64,000 nucleotides of DNA from Helichrysum umbraculigerum (lineage: Eukaryota; Streptophyta; Magnoliopsida; Asterales; Asteraceae): contig CATIUR010000005.1 in NCBI GenBank assembly GCA_949592205.1, forward strand, positions 32,982,179 to 33,046,178. Reading direction: 5' to 3'. The translations under genes and the position numbers were made by a program. The notes under the pieces are model-generated. The model worked only from the letters and a program-made list of their open reading frames with translations, was not told the DNA's origin and ran no database searches. Below, in pieces: positions 33,378 to 47,364 of this stretch (positions are counted from its first letter, which is position 1; each line of letters begins with the position of its first letter).

Positions 33378-36039
33378 TGAAACGCCCCAATTTTTTTTAT
33401 ACCATTGACTTTTAAACAATAATAACGAATTCTAAAGAATACTACCATTTTTAAAGAATACTAACACTTTTAAAGAATAATAACGAATTCTAAAGAATAC
33501 TACCATTTTTAAAGAATACTAACACTTTTAAAGAATAATAACGAATTCTAAAGAATACTACCATTTTTAAAGAATACTAACTTCCGACATGCATAACTCC
33601 CAAACCACAATGAGTTACACCCTGAAAATTTACACGCACCTCCACTATGACATCAAGAAACTTTCTGCTTTTGCACTTTTTCAAATTTCTCAAAAACGAC
33701 CTTTTTGGACATGTCACCACTTTATGACAATTTCGGCTACTTTTTGACAACCACTCCATTCCCAAACTACACACATTTGAACTCTACTCTTTTACACACT
33801 TTCTTGACACTTTGAAACAAATCTAAAACAATCGACACAACCCACATACTTGTATTATAATTCATTTTACTTCTATAACTCATTTATGCCCATTTTGACC
33901 CTTTTTGACCCGTATCATAAATCAACCGCTTTTTAACCAAAACAACGCACAAACCGCACATGTTTGACTATTTCAACATTGTTGACTATTTCAACTTCAC
34001 ATTTGACCAACCAATCACAATTGACACTTGACCACATTTCAATATGTTTGACCCAAAGCAACACCAATAATAATCCATTGACTTCATACCCTTTGTATAC
34101 ACATACGCAAAACTCTATATTCTTTGTTTGGCTTTCAAAGTCAAACACAACACTTTGACCAACATGTTTAATTAAAAAACTATTTGCTTGGGCGAATTAC
34201 ACAAATGATAATCAAAACAATAATTCAAAGAGATGGAGCATTCTAACCACAAAGCTAGCTCCATATCCACGCTATCTCATAAAGCACTAATCATCCACCT
34301 AAAAACATGAAACATGAATGGGGTAAGCAACCACCGCTTAGTGAGCATATAGAAAGCTAAATGAATAATCCACAAAACACATAGCACATATCATAATCAA
34401 CACCACTTAATCACTACTTCATAAACACTAAGAAACCACTAATCAACATTTCACAACCATCACTAATCAACACTGAGCAAACATTGAGCATTGTAGAGAT
34501 ATTCGTATTCACTGAACTCTATTCGGATCCACATGCGAAAGAAACAAGGCATCATGATTCCAAATCACGTCGAAATGGAAATCATATTCAAGAAACAAGG
34601 ATAATACACCTGGCACCATACCACGTCGATATGCATACCAGGATCAACATAACGTGCAAGCACGTATTCGTATACTTTGCTAACCGCAGTTAGCTCTCTG
34701 ATCAACACTGAATCTCTACAAATGCTCATTCACATAATCAACATAAGAAACAAATCTATGAAACAAGTCTATGAAACAAGGCTACGAAACAAAGCTTTAG
34801 AAACCAATAAGAAACAAGGCTCTTTCACCCCGATTGTATGATCCTCTTGCTCGAAAGCAATCCGAAAACACATACAATCGATACAAGTCTAGAAACAAGT
34901 ATAATACACTATTTAGAAACAAGATAAAAACAAATAACTACCACTCGATTGTGCAAACCTTTAGCTCGGAAGCTATCCGGTACATACACAACCATTACCC
35001 ATTTAACCCCCATATACTCACCTCGACTCTTGACGATTCACAACAACGGCCACGTATGCTTTCCACGTCTTTAAATCCCTATCATATCACACAATACATA
35101 ACATCATGTTTAGACACTAATCATCATCATAATCTTAATCATATTCAATCCCTCCCCCACTTTGATTATACTTGGTTTAATTCACTAACTAACCACACTA
35201 ATACCACTTTAAACTGACCCATCACTAATCCACCAAAGTTAATCTTTCAATATTCATTATCACAATTATTTCACTTTACTAGCATTTTACACTTGAATTC
35301 TCTTCTACCATCATATTCACACTCAACTATATCATTAATTAACTAACATAATCACTAGCTCCATTATCATAATCATAAGCATAATCATAAATCAAAACCT
35401 TTATATATAATTACTTAAATTCTTGATAATACATCATAATAACACTCTTTTAACTTCACTAATCACAATTCTATTCCAATTATATCTCTACTTCAAGATT
35501 TACCCAAAACTCTAGAATTGCTCAAGAACACAAATCATAATTGCTTCATTTTCATCATGTTTTATTGTTACTAACAATCATAAGAACACTTATTAACATC
35601 AAATCAATCATTTTCTAACATAAATTTCGGATTAAAACCCTTAATTTATCAAAACCCATCTAAACTTCATAAAACCCCAAAACCCTAGGTTAAATCATGG
35701 AGAAATCTTACTTACAATGATAAGAGATGATGAAGGAGATGATTATCCAAAGATTTGAGCTTGAATCATAAATTGAAATTGAGAATTGAAGGTGGTATTC
35801 TTCTTCTGCGATTTCTACTCTGTCTCATGAACTCTCAGGAAAGTTTTTAGATAAAATGGAATAATTCCAGACAGTCCACGCACATATCTGGGTATTAATT
35901 TTAATTCCTTTATCTCCTATAGTCTGGAACTGATAAAACCACTTACGTTTTCCTTCGTATCTTATTATCTACATAATAATATTTCGTAATAAAAATATAT
36001 CCGCGTACGAAATTAAAACCTGAAACTTGGGGTGTTACA
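33378..36039 (-). repeat. LTR 2 of the array (2,662 bp)
   Basis: Three 58-bp units. Private changes include GCGAAAG at 34537 and AGGATAAT at 34599. It shares GTTTAATTC-preceding CTTG (35171), ACTGACCC (35213) and TTTCTACTC (35813) with LTR 4. Confidence 0.9.
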
Positions 36040-37207
36040 ACTCTCCCCCACTTATTTCATTCATGCCCTCATGAATGTCACCCTTACTACTCAGTCTTAA
36101 TACTATCTCTATTCATGCGGAAGCGTTTAATCATATTACAATACCTCACTTAATCATAATCACTTCATAAAAACCCTACAAACATAGACCACCAATCAAC
36201 ACTAGCACATATATTGTGCATTCAACTCTATTTAACTCACCCTGTAACACTAAACACATTATCAACAACTGGGTTACAAACTCATAATCATATAACCTCC
36301 ACCTATTGGTTTCACTTAATTAGTGAAATACAAGTCTACCTCTTTTCATTATCGTATTCAACACGTAATTTAATCACCTCTTCTCTTATACTATATCTCC
36401 CAAATTACATTTAATTTCTTTGATACTTGATAACCTCAACAATTCAATGTGATATGGCATAATATAACTACGTTGATCGGGCGTAGTCAGATTATGTCAC
36501 ACACACTTCCTTCTCATGCTATCTCATATCATCAATCTTCAATGCAATTTACACGTACACACATATAACCCAGGCATTTAACAAGTTAAAATACGTTTAA
36601 ATACACCTCATCAACTTCATATAGACACATAATCCCTCGTAAATGCATAGCACAACTAGTCAACAAGTCAAAACATACTTCATAACACTCTATCAACCAA
36701 TACATTCTGAAACATTAACTCGTTATTCATATACTTAGCTTCATATAATCACATAATTTTACGTAAGAACTGAATACCATTTAATCTATACATCATTCAC
36801 TAGTTACTGTTTTCACTTCATAATCATAGTCACACATAATTCATCTACTCTGTGGACCGCAGTTATAACATATTCTCTAATCATGAAATCAGGTCATCAT
36901 TAGCAAGGAATTCTACTCACCTTGCAATCAACATCTCTATAACAACACTATTAATCGACACTTCAAACATACTCAAGTTCCGCAGAACTATTCATAACAC
37001 TAAACAAATCAGTCAACACTTTAACTATTCAGTCAACAAATATTAATCATCATATAACTCGTCATAAGGAATCCTGTCAGTTATACTAAATAAATTCACT
37101 ATCATGCATAATTATCATAAAAACATAAGCAATGCATAATGATTTAAGCTAAAGCAATCCTATTGTAGATTACTTAATTCTCTTAAATCATTGCTCTGAT
37201 ACCAACT
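36040..37207 (-). other. array internal region 2 (1,168 bp)
   Basis: Intact primer site (37193-37204) and polypurine tract (36040-36053). Differs from internal region 3 at very few positions, for example TTCACT versus TACACT near 37095. Confidence 0.85.
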
Positions 37208-39869
37208 TGAAACGCCCCAATTTTTTTTATACCATTGACTTTTAAACAATAATAACGAATTCTAAAGAATACTACCATTTTTAAAGAATACTAACACTTT
37301 TAAAGAATAATAACGAATTCTAAAGAATACTCTCATTTTTAAAGAATACTAACACTTTTAAAGAATAATAACGAATTCTAAAGAATACTACCATTTTTAA
37401 AGAATACTAACTTCCGACATGCATAACTCCCAAACCACAATGAGTTACACCCTGAAAATTTACACGCACCTCCACTATGACATCAAGAAACTTTCTGCTT
37501 TTGCACTTTTTCAAATTTCTCAAAAACGACCTTTTTGGACATGTCACCACTTTATGACAATTTCGGCTACTTTTTGACAACCACTCCATTCCCAAACTAC
37601 ACACATTTGAACTCTACTCTTTTACACACTTTCTTGACACTTTGAAACAAATCTAAAACAATCGACACAACCCACATACTTGTATTATAATTCGTTTTAC
37701 TTCTATAACTCATTTATGCCCATTTTGACCCTTTTTGACCCGTATCATAAATCAACCGCTTTTTAACCAAAACAACGCACAAACCGCACATGTTTGACCA
37801 TTTCAACATTGTTGACTATTTCAACTTCACATTTGACCAACCAATCACAATTGACACTTGACCACATTTCAATATGTTTGACCCAAAGCAACACCAATAA
37901 TAATCCATTGACTTCATACCCTTTGTATACACATACGCAAGACTCTATATTCTTTGTTTGGCTTTCAAAGTCAAACACAACACTTTGACCAACATGTTTA
38001 ATTCAAAAACTATTTGCTTGGGCGAATTACACAAATGATAATCAAAACAATAATTCAAAGAGATGGAGCATTCTAACCACAAAGCTAGCTCCATATCCAC
38101 GCTATCTCATAAAGCACTAATCATCCACCTAAAAACATGAAACATGAATGGGGTAAGCAACCACCGCTTAGTGAGCATATAGAAAGCTAAATGAATAATC
38201 CACAAAACACATAGCACATATCATAATCAACACCACTTAATCATTACTTCATAAACACTAAGAAACCACTAATCAACATTTCACAACCATCACTAATCAA
38301 CACTGAGCAAACATTGAGCATTGTAGAGATATTCGTATTCACTGAACTCTATTCGGATCCACATTCGTAAGAAACAAGGCATCATGATTGCAAATCACGT
38401 CGAAATGGAAATCATATTCAAGAAACAAGGCTAATACACCTGGCACCATACCACGTCGATATGCATACCAGGATCAACATAACGTGCAAGCACGTATTCG
38501 TATACTTTGCTAACCGCAGTTAGCTCTCTGATCAACACTGAATCTCTACAAATGCTCATTCACATAATCAACATAAGAAACAAATCTATGAAACAAGTCT
38601 ATGAAACAAGGCTACGAAACAAAGCTTTAGAAACCAATAAGAAACAAGGCTCTTTCACCCCGATTGTATGATCCTCTTGCTCGAAAGCAATCCGAAAACA
38701 CATACAATCGATACAAGTCTAGAAACAAGTATAATACACTCTTTAGAAACAAGATAAACACAAATAACTACCACTCGATTGTGCAAACCTTTAGCTCGGA
38801 AGCTATCCGGTACATACACAACCATTACCCATTTAACCCCCATATACTCACCTCGACTCTTGACGATTCACAACAACGCCCACGTATGCTTTCCACGTCT
38901 TTAAATCCCTATCATATCACACAATACATAACATCATGTTTAGACACTAATCATCATCATAATCTTAATCATATTCAATCCCTCCCCCACTTTGATTATA
39001 CTTAGTTTAATTCACTAACTAACCACACTAATACCACTTTAAACTAACCCATCACTAATCCACCAAAGTTAATCTTTCAATATTCATTATCACAATTATT
39101 TCACTTTACTAGCATTTTACACTTGAATTCTCTTCTACCATCATATTCACACTCAACTATATCATTAATTAACTAACATAATCACTAGCTCCATTATCAT
39201 AATCATAAGCATAATCATAAATCAAAACCTTTATATATAATTACTTAAATTCTTGATAATACATCATAATAACACTCTTTTAACTTCACTAATCACAATT
39301 CTATTCCAATTATATCTCTACTTCAAGATTTACCCAAAACCCTAGAATTGCTCAAGAACACAAATCATAATTGCTTCATTTTCATCATGTTTTATTGTTA
39401 CTAACAATCATAAGAACACTTATTAACATCAAATCAATCATTTTCTAACATAAATTTCGGATTAAAACCCTTAATTTATCAAAACCCATCTAAACTTCAT
39501 AAAACCCCAAAACCCTAGGTTAAATCATGGAGAAATCTTACTTACAATGATAAGAGATGATGAAGGAGATGATTATCCAAAGATTTGAGCTTGAATCATA
39601 AATTGAAATTGAGAATTGAAGGTGGTATTCTTCTTCTGCGATTTTTACTCTGTCTCATGAACTCTCAGGAAAGTTTTTAGATAAAATGGAATAATTCCAG
39701 ACAGTCCACGCACATATCTGGGTATTAATTTTAATTCCTTTATCTCCTATAGTCTGGAACTGATAAAACCACTTACGTTTTCCTTCGTATCTTATTATCT
39801 ACATAATAATATTTCGTAATAAAAATATATCCGCGTACGAAATTAAAACCTGAAACTTGGGGTGTTACA
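37208..39869 (-). repeat. LTR 3 of the array (2,662 bp)
   Basis: The left half carries LTR 4 alleles (ACTCTCATTT at 37330, ACATTCGTAAG at 38362, GATTGCAAATC at 38387). The right half carries LTR 1 alleles (CTTAGTTT at 39001, ACTAACCC at 39043, TTTTTACTC at 39642). This is the pattern of a recombinant LTR. Confidence 0.9.
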
Positions 39870-41037
39870 ACTCTCCCCCACTTATTTCATTCATGCCCTC
39901 ATGAATGTCACCCTTACTACTCAGTCTTAATACTATCTCTATTCATGCGGAAGCGTTTAATCATATTACAATACCTCACTTAATCATAATCACTTCATAA
40001 AAACCCTACAAACATAGACCACCAATCAACACTAGCACATATATTGTGCATTCAACTCTATTTAACTCACCCTGTAACACTAAACACATTATCAACAACT
40101 GGGTTACAAACTCATAATCATATAACCTCCACCTATTGGTTTCACTTAATTAGTGAAATACAAGTCTACCTCTTTTCATTATCGTATTCAACACGTAATT
40201 TAATCACCTCTTCTCTTATACTATATCTCCCAAATTACATTTAATTTCTTTGATACTTGATAACCTCAACAATTCAATGTGATATGGCATAATATAACTA
40301 CGTTGATCGGGCGTAGTCAGATTATGTCACACACACTTCCTTCTCATGCTATCTCATATCATCAATCTTCAATGCAATTTACACGTACACACATATAACC
40401 CAGGCATTTAACAAGTTAAAATACGTTTAAATACACCTCATCAACTTCATATAGACACATAATCCCTCGTAAATGCATAGCACAACTAGTCAACAAGTCA
40501 AAACATACTTCATAACACTCTATCAACCAATACATTCTGAAACATTAACTCGTTATTCATATACTTAGCTTCATATAATCACATAATTTTACGTAAGAAC
40601 TGAATACCATTTAATCTATACATCATTCACTAGTTACTGTTTTCACTTCATAATCATAGTCACACATAATTCATCTACTCTGTGGACCGCAGTTATAACA
40701 TATTCTCTAATCATGAAATCAGGTCATCATTAGCAAGGAATTCTACTCACCTTGCAATCAACATCTCTATAACAACACTATTAATCGACACTTCAAACAT
40801 ACTCAAGTTCCGCAGAACTATTCATAACACTAAACAAATCAGTCAACACTTTAACTATTCAGTCAACAAATATTAATCATCATATAACTCGTCATAAGGA
40901 ATCCTGTCAGTTATACTAAATAAATACACTATCATGCATAATTATCATAAAAACATAAGCAATGCATAATGATTTAAGCTAAAGCAATCCTATTGTAGAT
41001 TACTTAATTCTCTTAAATCATTGCTCTGATACCAACT
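39870..41037 (-). other. array internal region 3 (1,168 bp)
   Basis: Intact primer site (41023-41034) and polypurine tract (39870-39883). No coding domain. Confidence 0.85.
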
Positions 41038-43700
41038 TGAAACGCCCCAATTTTTTTTTATACCATTGACTTTTAAACAATAATAACGAATTCTAAAGAA
41101 TACTACCATTTTTAAAGAATACTAACACTTTTAAAGAATAATAACGAATTCTAAAGAATACTCTCATTTTTAAAGAATACTAACACTTTTAAAGAATAAT
41201 AACGAATTCTAAAGAATACTACCATTTTTAAAGAATACTAACTTCCGACATGCATAACTCCCAAACCACAATGAGTTAGACCCTGAAAATTTACACGCAC
41301 CTCCACTATGACATCAAGAAACTTTCTGCTTTTGCACTTTTTCAAATTTCTCAAAAACGACCTTTTTGGACATGTCACCACTTTATGACAATTTCGGCTA
41401 CTTTTTGACAACCACTCCATTCCCAAACTACACACATTTGAACTCAACTCTTTTACACACTTTCTTGACACTTTGAAACAAATCTAAAACAATCGACACA
41501 ACCCACATACTTGTATTATAATTCGTTTTACTTCTATAACTCATTTATGCCCATTTTGACCATTTTTGACCCGTATCATAAATCAACCGCTTTTTAACCA
41601 AAACAACGCACAAACCGCACATGTTTGACTATTTCAACATTGTTGACTATTTCAACTTCACATTTGACCAACCAATCACAATTGACACTTGACCACATTT
41701 CAATATGTTTGACCCAAAGCAACACCAATAATAATCCATTGACTTCATACCCTTTGTATACACATACGCAAGACTCTATATTCTTTGTTTGGCTTTCAAA
41801 GTCAAACACAACACTTTGACCAACATGTTTAATTCAAAAACTATTTGCTTGGGCGAATTACACAAATGATAATCAAAACAATAATTCAAAGAGATGGAGC
41901 ATTCTAACCACAAAGCTAGCTCCATATCCACGCTATCTCATAAAGCACTAATCATCCACCTAAAAACATGAAACATGAATGGGGTAAGCAACCACCGCTT
42001 AGTGAGCATATAGAAAGCTAAATGAATAATCCACAAAACACATAGCACATATCATAATCAACACCACTTAATCACTACTTCATAAACACTAAGAAACCAC
42101 TAATCAACATTTCACAACCATCACTAATCAACACTGAGCAAACATTGAGCATTGTAGAGATATTCGTATTCACTGAACTCTATTCGGATCCACATTCGTA
42201 AGAAACAAGGCATCATGATTGCAAATCACGTCGAAATGGAAATCATATTCAAGAAACAAGGCTAATACACCTGGCACCATACCACGTCGATATGCATACC
42301 AGGATCAACATAACGTGCAAGCACGTATTCGTATACTTTGCTAACCGCAGTTAGCTCTCTGATCAACACTGAATCTCTACAAATGCTCATTCACATAATC
42401 AACATAAGAAACAAATCTATGAAACAAGTCTATGAAACAAGGCTACGAAACAAAGCTTTAGAAACCAATAAGAAACAAGGCTCTTTCACCCCGATTGTAT
42501 GATCCTCTTGCTCGAAAGCAATCCGAAAACACATACAATCGATACAAGTCTAGAAACAAGTATAATACACTATTTAGAAACATGATAAACACAAATAACT
42601 ACCACTCGATTGTGCAAACCTTTAGCTCGGAAGCTATCCGGTACATACACAACCATTACCCATTTAACCCCCATATACTCACCTCGACTCTTGATGATTC
42701 ACAACAACAGCCACGTATGCTTTCCACGTCTTTAAATCCCTATCATATCACACAATACATAACATCATGTTTAGACACTAATCATCATCATAATCTTAAT
42801 CATATTCAATCCCTCCCCCACTTTGATTATACTTGGTTTAATTCACTAACTAACCACACTAATACCACTTTAAACTGACCCATCACTAATCCACCAAAGT
42901 TAATCTTTCAATATTCATTATCACAATTATTTCACTTTACTAGCATTTTACACTTGAATTCTCTTCTACCATCATATTCACACTCAACTATATCATTAAT
43001 TAACTAACATAATCACTAGCTCCATTATCATAATCATAAGCATAATCATAAATCAAAACCTTTATATATAATTACTTAAATTCTTGATAATACATCATAA
43101 TAACACTCTTTTAACTTCACTAATCACAATTCTATTCCAATTATATCTCTACTTCAAGATTTACCCAAAACCCTAGAATTGCTCAAGAACACAAATCATA
43201 ATTGCTTCATTTTCATCATGTTTTATTGTTACTAACAATCATAAGAACACTTATTAACATCAAATCAATCATTTTCTAACATAAATTTCGGATTAAAACC
43301 CTTAATTTATCAAAACCCATCTAAACTTCATAAAACCCCAAAACCCTAGGTTAAATCATGGAGAAATCTTACTTACAATGATAAGAGATGATGAAGGAGA
43401 TGATTATCCAAAGATTTGAGCTTGAATCATAAATTGAAATTGAGAATTGAAGGTGGTATTCTTCTTCTGCGATTTCTACTCTGTCTCATGAACTCTCAGG
43501 AAAGTTTTTAGATAAAATGGAATAATTCCAGACAGTCCACGCACATATCTGGGTATTAATTTTAATTCCTTTATCTCCTACAGTCTGGAACTGATAAAAC
43601 CACTTACGTTTTCCTTCGTATCTTATTATCTACATAATAATATTTCGTAATAAAAATATATCCGCGTACGAAATTAAAACCTGAAACTTGGGGTGTTACA
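41038..43700 (-). repeat. LTR 4 of the array (2,663 bp)
   Basis: Terminal LTR, with GTATA directly after it. Private changes include AACTCAACTC at 41443, CATGATAAAC at 42582 and CTACAGTCTGG at 43578. Confidence 0.9.
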
Positions 43701-43705
43701 GTATA
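43701..43705. other. target-site duplication, right copy
   Basis: GTATA directly after the last LTR, matching 29483-29487. Confidence 0.85.
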
Positions 43706-43858
43706 ATAATATGTGATCGTAAATTGTTTCCATTTTGTTCCGAACACATATTTATATTGTTTCCCATCAACTTTATTGTAACCTTTTTTTTTAATCCCAA
43801 CATTTTGTCGATTTTTTTATGCATAATGTTCCGCCGCAAAGCGCGGGTATCCTACTAG

Positions 43859-45940
43859 TAGATATAAATAAGTTTATTCCATTTTTTATTCTCTTAATTG
43901 CAAAATTAAACAAATATGATTAGTAATCTTATTTTTATTGTTTATGTCGAACATTTAAAGCGTTCAACTTCCTTTTTAATATATTTTTCATCAAATAATC
44001 AAAACTTACATAGTGGACAGAAAATTATTAATTGAAATAGATTTAAAATAAAAAATAAATAAAATAGTGATTGAAAATAAAGTTAATGAGTACCGAATTC
44101 AAATAATTTGTTAATTAAACATGTTGGATGTACATGTAAGATTAAGACGTACGTGGAGGTATTTGAAGGGTTTTTTTTTATTTTTATTTTTTATATCTAA
44201 ATCCTATGTTAGAATAATACAGTAATAAATTATTATAATGAAAATACGTTATAGATGTAAATGAATGTGAAAATACTTTTTTTTATAATTAATTGGTACG
44301 TATTACAGAAGGCACAAGTAGATTTTGTCAACTAAGGCTGCAAAATCAACCCCATCAATTTATAAAATATACGGAGTAATAAATTCATATTCTAAATAAT
44401 TTTTTTGTGTATATCTAAAAAATATAAATTATAGCATGGTGTTAAATTTATAAATTTAAGTAAAATGAAAGGATCAAATTGATCAATTGAATTTTAATTT
44501 TAAATGATGATGTTATAATGGTTAATCATATATCATAGGGTCCTTATATACATACCCATTTTCTGTATTTTTTTCCATCTTCTACCCCCTCACTCATCTA
44601 ATCAATCACATCATGCTGTTTTTTTTCCCTGGGTATACCATCTTTTTTTCTAATTCCTACCCCATGTTTAGTCTAAAACTAAAACTGATTCTGTATTGAA
44701 CTGGACTGGAAAATGACTGGACGGGAACTGGAGGTGGGCCAGAGGGTATCCCTATCAATTTTGGGGGTGTCTTTATATTTTCCCTATATTATATTTAAGA
44801 TTATTAATAGTGATTCAAAATTTCCAATTGATGTTTTTATACATTTTGGTTTTAAAAAAAGATATTTCAAATTTGGATTCTAATTGTTTTACAAAGTAAG
44901 GTTTAAATGAGTACAAAAACATTAGGTGAGAATGAGAAAATCAATAAGAATACGTCACATGTCATAAAACCAACTTTCCTTCCACGTTTTTTTAAAAATT
45001 GAACAATCTCACAAACGGTAAGTCGAAAAATTATAAAAATTGCATAATAAAAATCAGCATTCTTTCCTCGTTGATTAGAGATCTCACAAGGTACATTTTC
45101 GACGACTTTTTCTATGGGTTTTACAAATTGTACAATATCAGTATCACATGTGTTACTAGCTGGTAACACATCGCTGGTATCACATGTGTTAGTTGTTTTC
45201 AAAGCCCACTAAAAAACCGGAAAAAAAAGTTCGTCGAAATGATTTAAAGCCACCAGAATCGATCACTTTTCCCTATGTCCGACGAGTTAATTATGATGTG
45301 TGTATATCCTCAAAGAATATGTCACTGAACTTATTTTGTATTATGGAGGACCGGGTAGTCATCGAAATCCAAAGTGCAAATAACGAATTGATTGAATGAT
45401 ATATAGTTGGTTAATTAAGGTTTGAATTGTGTAGCAGAGTTGGTATCAGTGATGTGAAATTGAAAGTTTGGATAATATCTTTGGACTTTTTAAGGAAGCT
45501 TCAAAGAATGGAGTTTTCTGTGAAAAATCTCATGACAACGGGAATTGGAAAAGCTGTTAGTGTTCTTAAATAACATGCATCATAAGATGTTTCTCGTGAG
45601 GAAATAGAAAGGTACGGGGAATGATCGAATTGATCAAGAAAGAAGCAAATGTCGTTGTGACACCAACTTCCAATTTAGGTAAAGCCATCAGCGAGAGTGA
45701 ATATTGAAAGAAATCTCGAGACTATAGAAAGACAGTTTCATTGATGATGATTATTTGTATACTTCAGTTTAGTTATTACTCATTTGGTGTACAATTCTCA
45801 CTGAGCCTTTACGTGTTAAGGAACATTTTGTAAAATTTACCTGTATCTATGTCAATATCCTTGCTCATTGGATAACTAACACGTTGATTATCCCGCAACT
45901 AATCATATCATATATCATATGTCATATGTCATACGTCATA
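43859..45940. other. AT-rich stretch without a confident gene
   Basis: A 99-codon minus-strand frame (44903-45202) and a 68-codon plus-strand frame (45193-45399) show no recognisable motif. A short cluster of TATCACATGTGTTA repeats lies at 45140-45195. Nothing else was identified. Confidence 0.5.
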
Positions 45941-47050
45941 CTAGTGTTAAATCCGTGTAATGCACGAATTATGTGATTTCGTTATCATATAATTATAATT
46001 AATTTTTATTTTATAAGGGTATATCCGTTTATTTGCTATCATATAATGTCATTTGAAATCATTGATTATTGTAATCAAGTTTTTAAAGTTTAAATTTAGA
46101 TTACGATATGGTGATTATGTCAATCAAAAGTATACATGAATTAAATAAAATGATAGTTGTAAAAGTGGTATGGTAATGTATGGTATAGCCGTATAGGCAA
46201 GTATAATGGATAACTGGACGGATCTGATAACATAATATGGAACTAAAAATTATGTACCATAGAATCATAAATTAGTCTCAGATCTAAATCATGCGAAGTG
46301 AATAGTTAGTAGGAAGATTGTAATTGTTAGCATGATCCATTAAAAATGTTACATAGCTTATGAAACTTATAATTTTATCAAGTGGTAGCATATTTGCGGT
46401 TAAAATGTTGATTATGAATTTTTTTCATTAATAGAATACATACCGTCAGTGTAGATTTTTAACCAACTTCTTACAAATTCCTCCAAATTGAATAAGATAA
46501 GCTCTACTTCCATCTTCGTGCCAAAAAGTTCGTCATCTATGAAATAACCATTTACCATTTCAAAGCAACCATGTGTTCACCACAGGATATGCCTCTTATA
46601 ACTTGATCTATAATTCGGTCATTTCCATTGCCGATTCTGGTTTTTTTCTTTATCACTTATGCACATATACAAAGACGAGTAATCTAAAAACATGAGAAAT
46701 AGATATACGGTTTGGACTTTATATAGCTAAATTAATTTGAAGGGATTATGTATGGATGTAAGAATTGAATTTAAATTTATTTTTAAGCTAACAAAATTAT
46801 TTCATGAATTAATATTTTGTAATTAATAGATTATTTAGATAATAAATATTTGATATTTATATTGTGATATAGTTTCCTTAAAAATCTCGTTGACACGTAG
46901 GATTGGCTTAGGTAGAATAAACAACTTTGAAATTTTAACAGAAAAAGTCACATATGATATAACTGAATAAGAAGTTGACACATAAGCTTAGGGTCTCGCG
47001 ATATAGGATATAATTGAATAATAGGTTGACATATAAGTTTATGGTCTCCT
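45941..47050 (-). mobile_element. probable minus-strand Helitron 3' end, 5' end not found
   Basis: Read on the minus strand, CGTGCATTACACGG forms a hairpin followed by ATTTAACACTAG, ending at 45941-45944 with T next. The body would extend to the right, but I see no clear TC...TATATAAAG terminus before the TA repeat at 47059. The right coordinate is a guess. Confidence 0.45.
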
Positions 47051-47057
47051 CCTTTAG

Positions 47058-47058
<1 letters not shown>

Positions 47059-47102
<44 letters not shown>
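47059..47102. repeat. (TA)n microsatellite
   Basis: Perfect TA dinucleotide run. Confidence 0.95.
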
Positions 47103-47105
<3 letters not shown>

Positions 47106-47364
47106 TATAACATAATAATGGTTGTTTTCAACTTGTGAGGTTAAAAAATGTCATTTTTATCATGTGTCTATATGGGTTGGATGTGCTGGGCTCGTTTAAT
47201 TCAAACACTTGTTTGAAAATTCTGTACGTGTTACATATGAATAATGGGCTTTTGATAACCTTACTTTTAGGTGGTGCATGTTTTGATTAAGGGAAATTAA
47301 AAAAATGCCACTTTTTTAAAAGTATATATCGTTTTGCCCTCCGAAAAAAAAAATTGACGATATA

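Larger units (their letters stand above)
29488..43700 (-). mobile_element. tandem array of a non-autonomous LTR retrotransposon: 4 LTRs, 3 internal regions
   Basis: Order on the + strand: LTR 29488-32209, internal 32210-33377, LTR 33378-36039, internal 36040-37207, LTR 37208-39869, internal 39870-41037, LTR 41038-43700. Units repeat every 3,830 bp and are nearly identical. On the minus strand each LTR reads TGTAACACCCC...CGTTTCA, followed by AGT and a tRNA-iMet-type primer site, and is preceded by AAGTGGGGGAGAGT. The target duplication GTATA occurs once on each side of the whole array. No gag or pol motif is present in any frame, so the element is LARD-like and depends on a partner. LTR ends and primer site fit Ty3/gypsy chromoviral LTRs; that class is inference. 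Confidence 0.9.
28831..43858 (+). mobile_element. non-autonomous Helitron split by the LTR array
   Basis: The 5' terminus TCTATACTAATATATAATGC at 28831 follows A. The 3' hairpin CCGCCGCAAAGCGCGGG at 43831-43847 is followed by 11 nt ending CTAG (43855-43858) and then T. Removing the array and one GTATA copy leaves a Helitron of about 0.8 kb. Pairing with the alternative 5' end at 28623 would give about 1.0 kb. A 78-codon open frame at 29004-29240 has no recognised motif. Confidence 0.65.

Noticed and set aside
29488..43700. Array as pure assembly duplication
   Set aside because: Units differ by private and shared SNPs, one primer-site change and repeat number, and the array is flanked by one target duplication. 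A collapse or expansion error would not give this, although long reads are still the decisive test.
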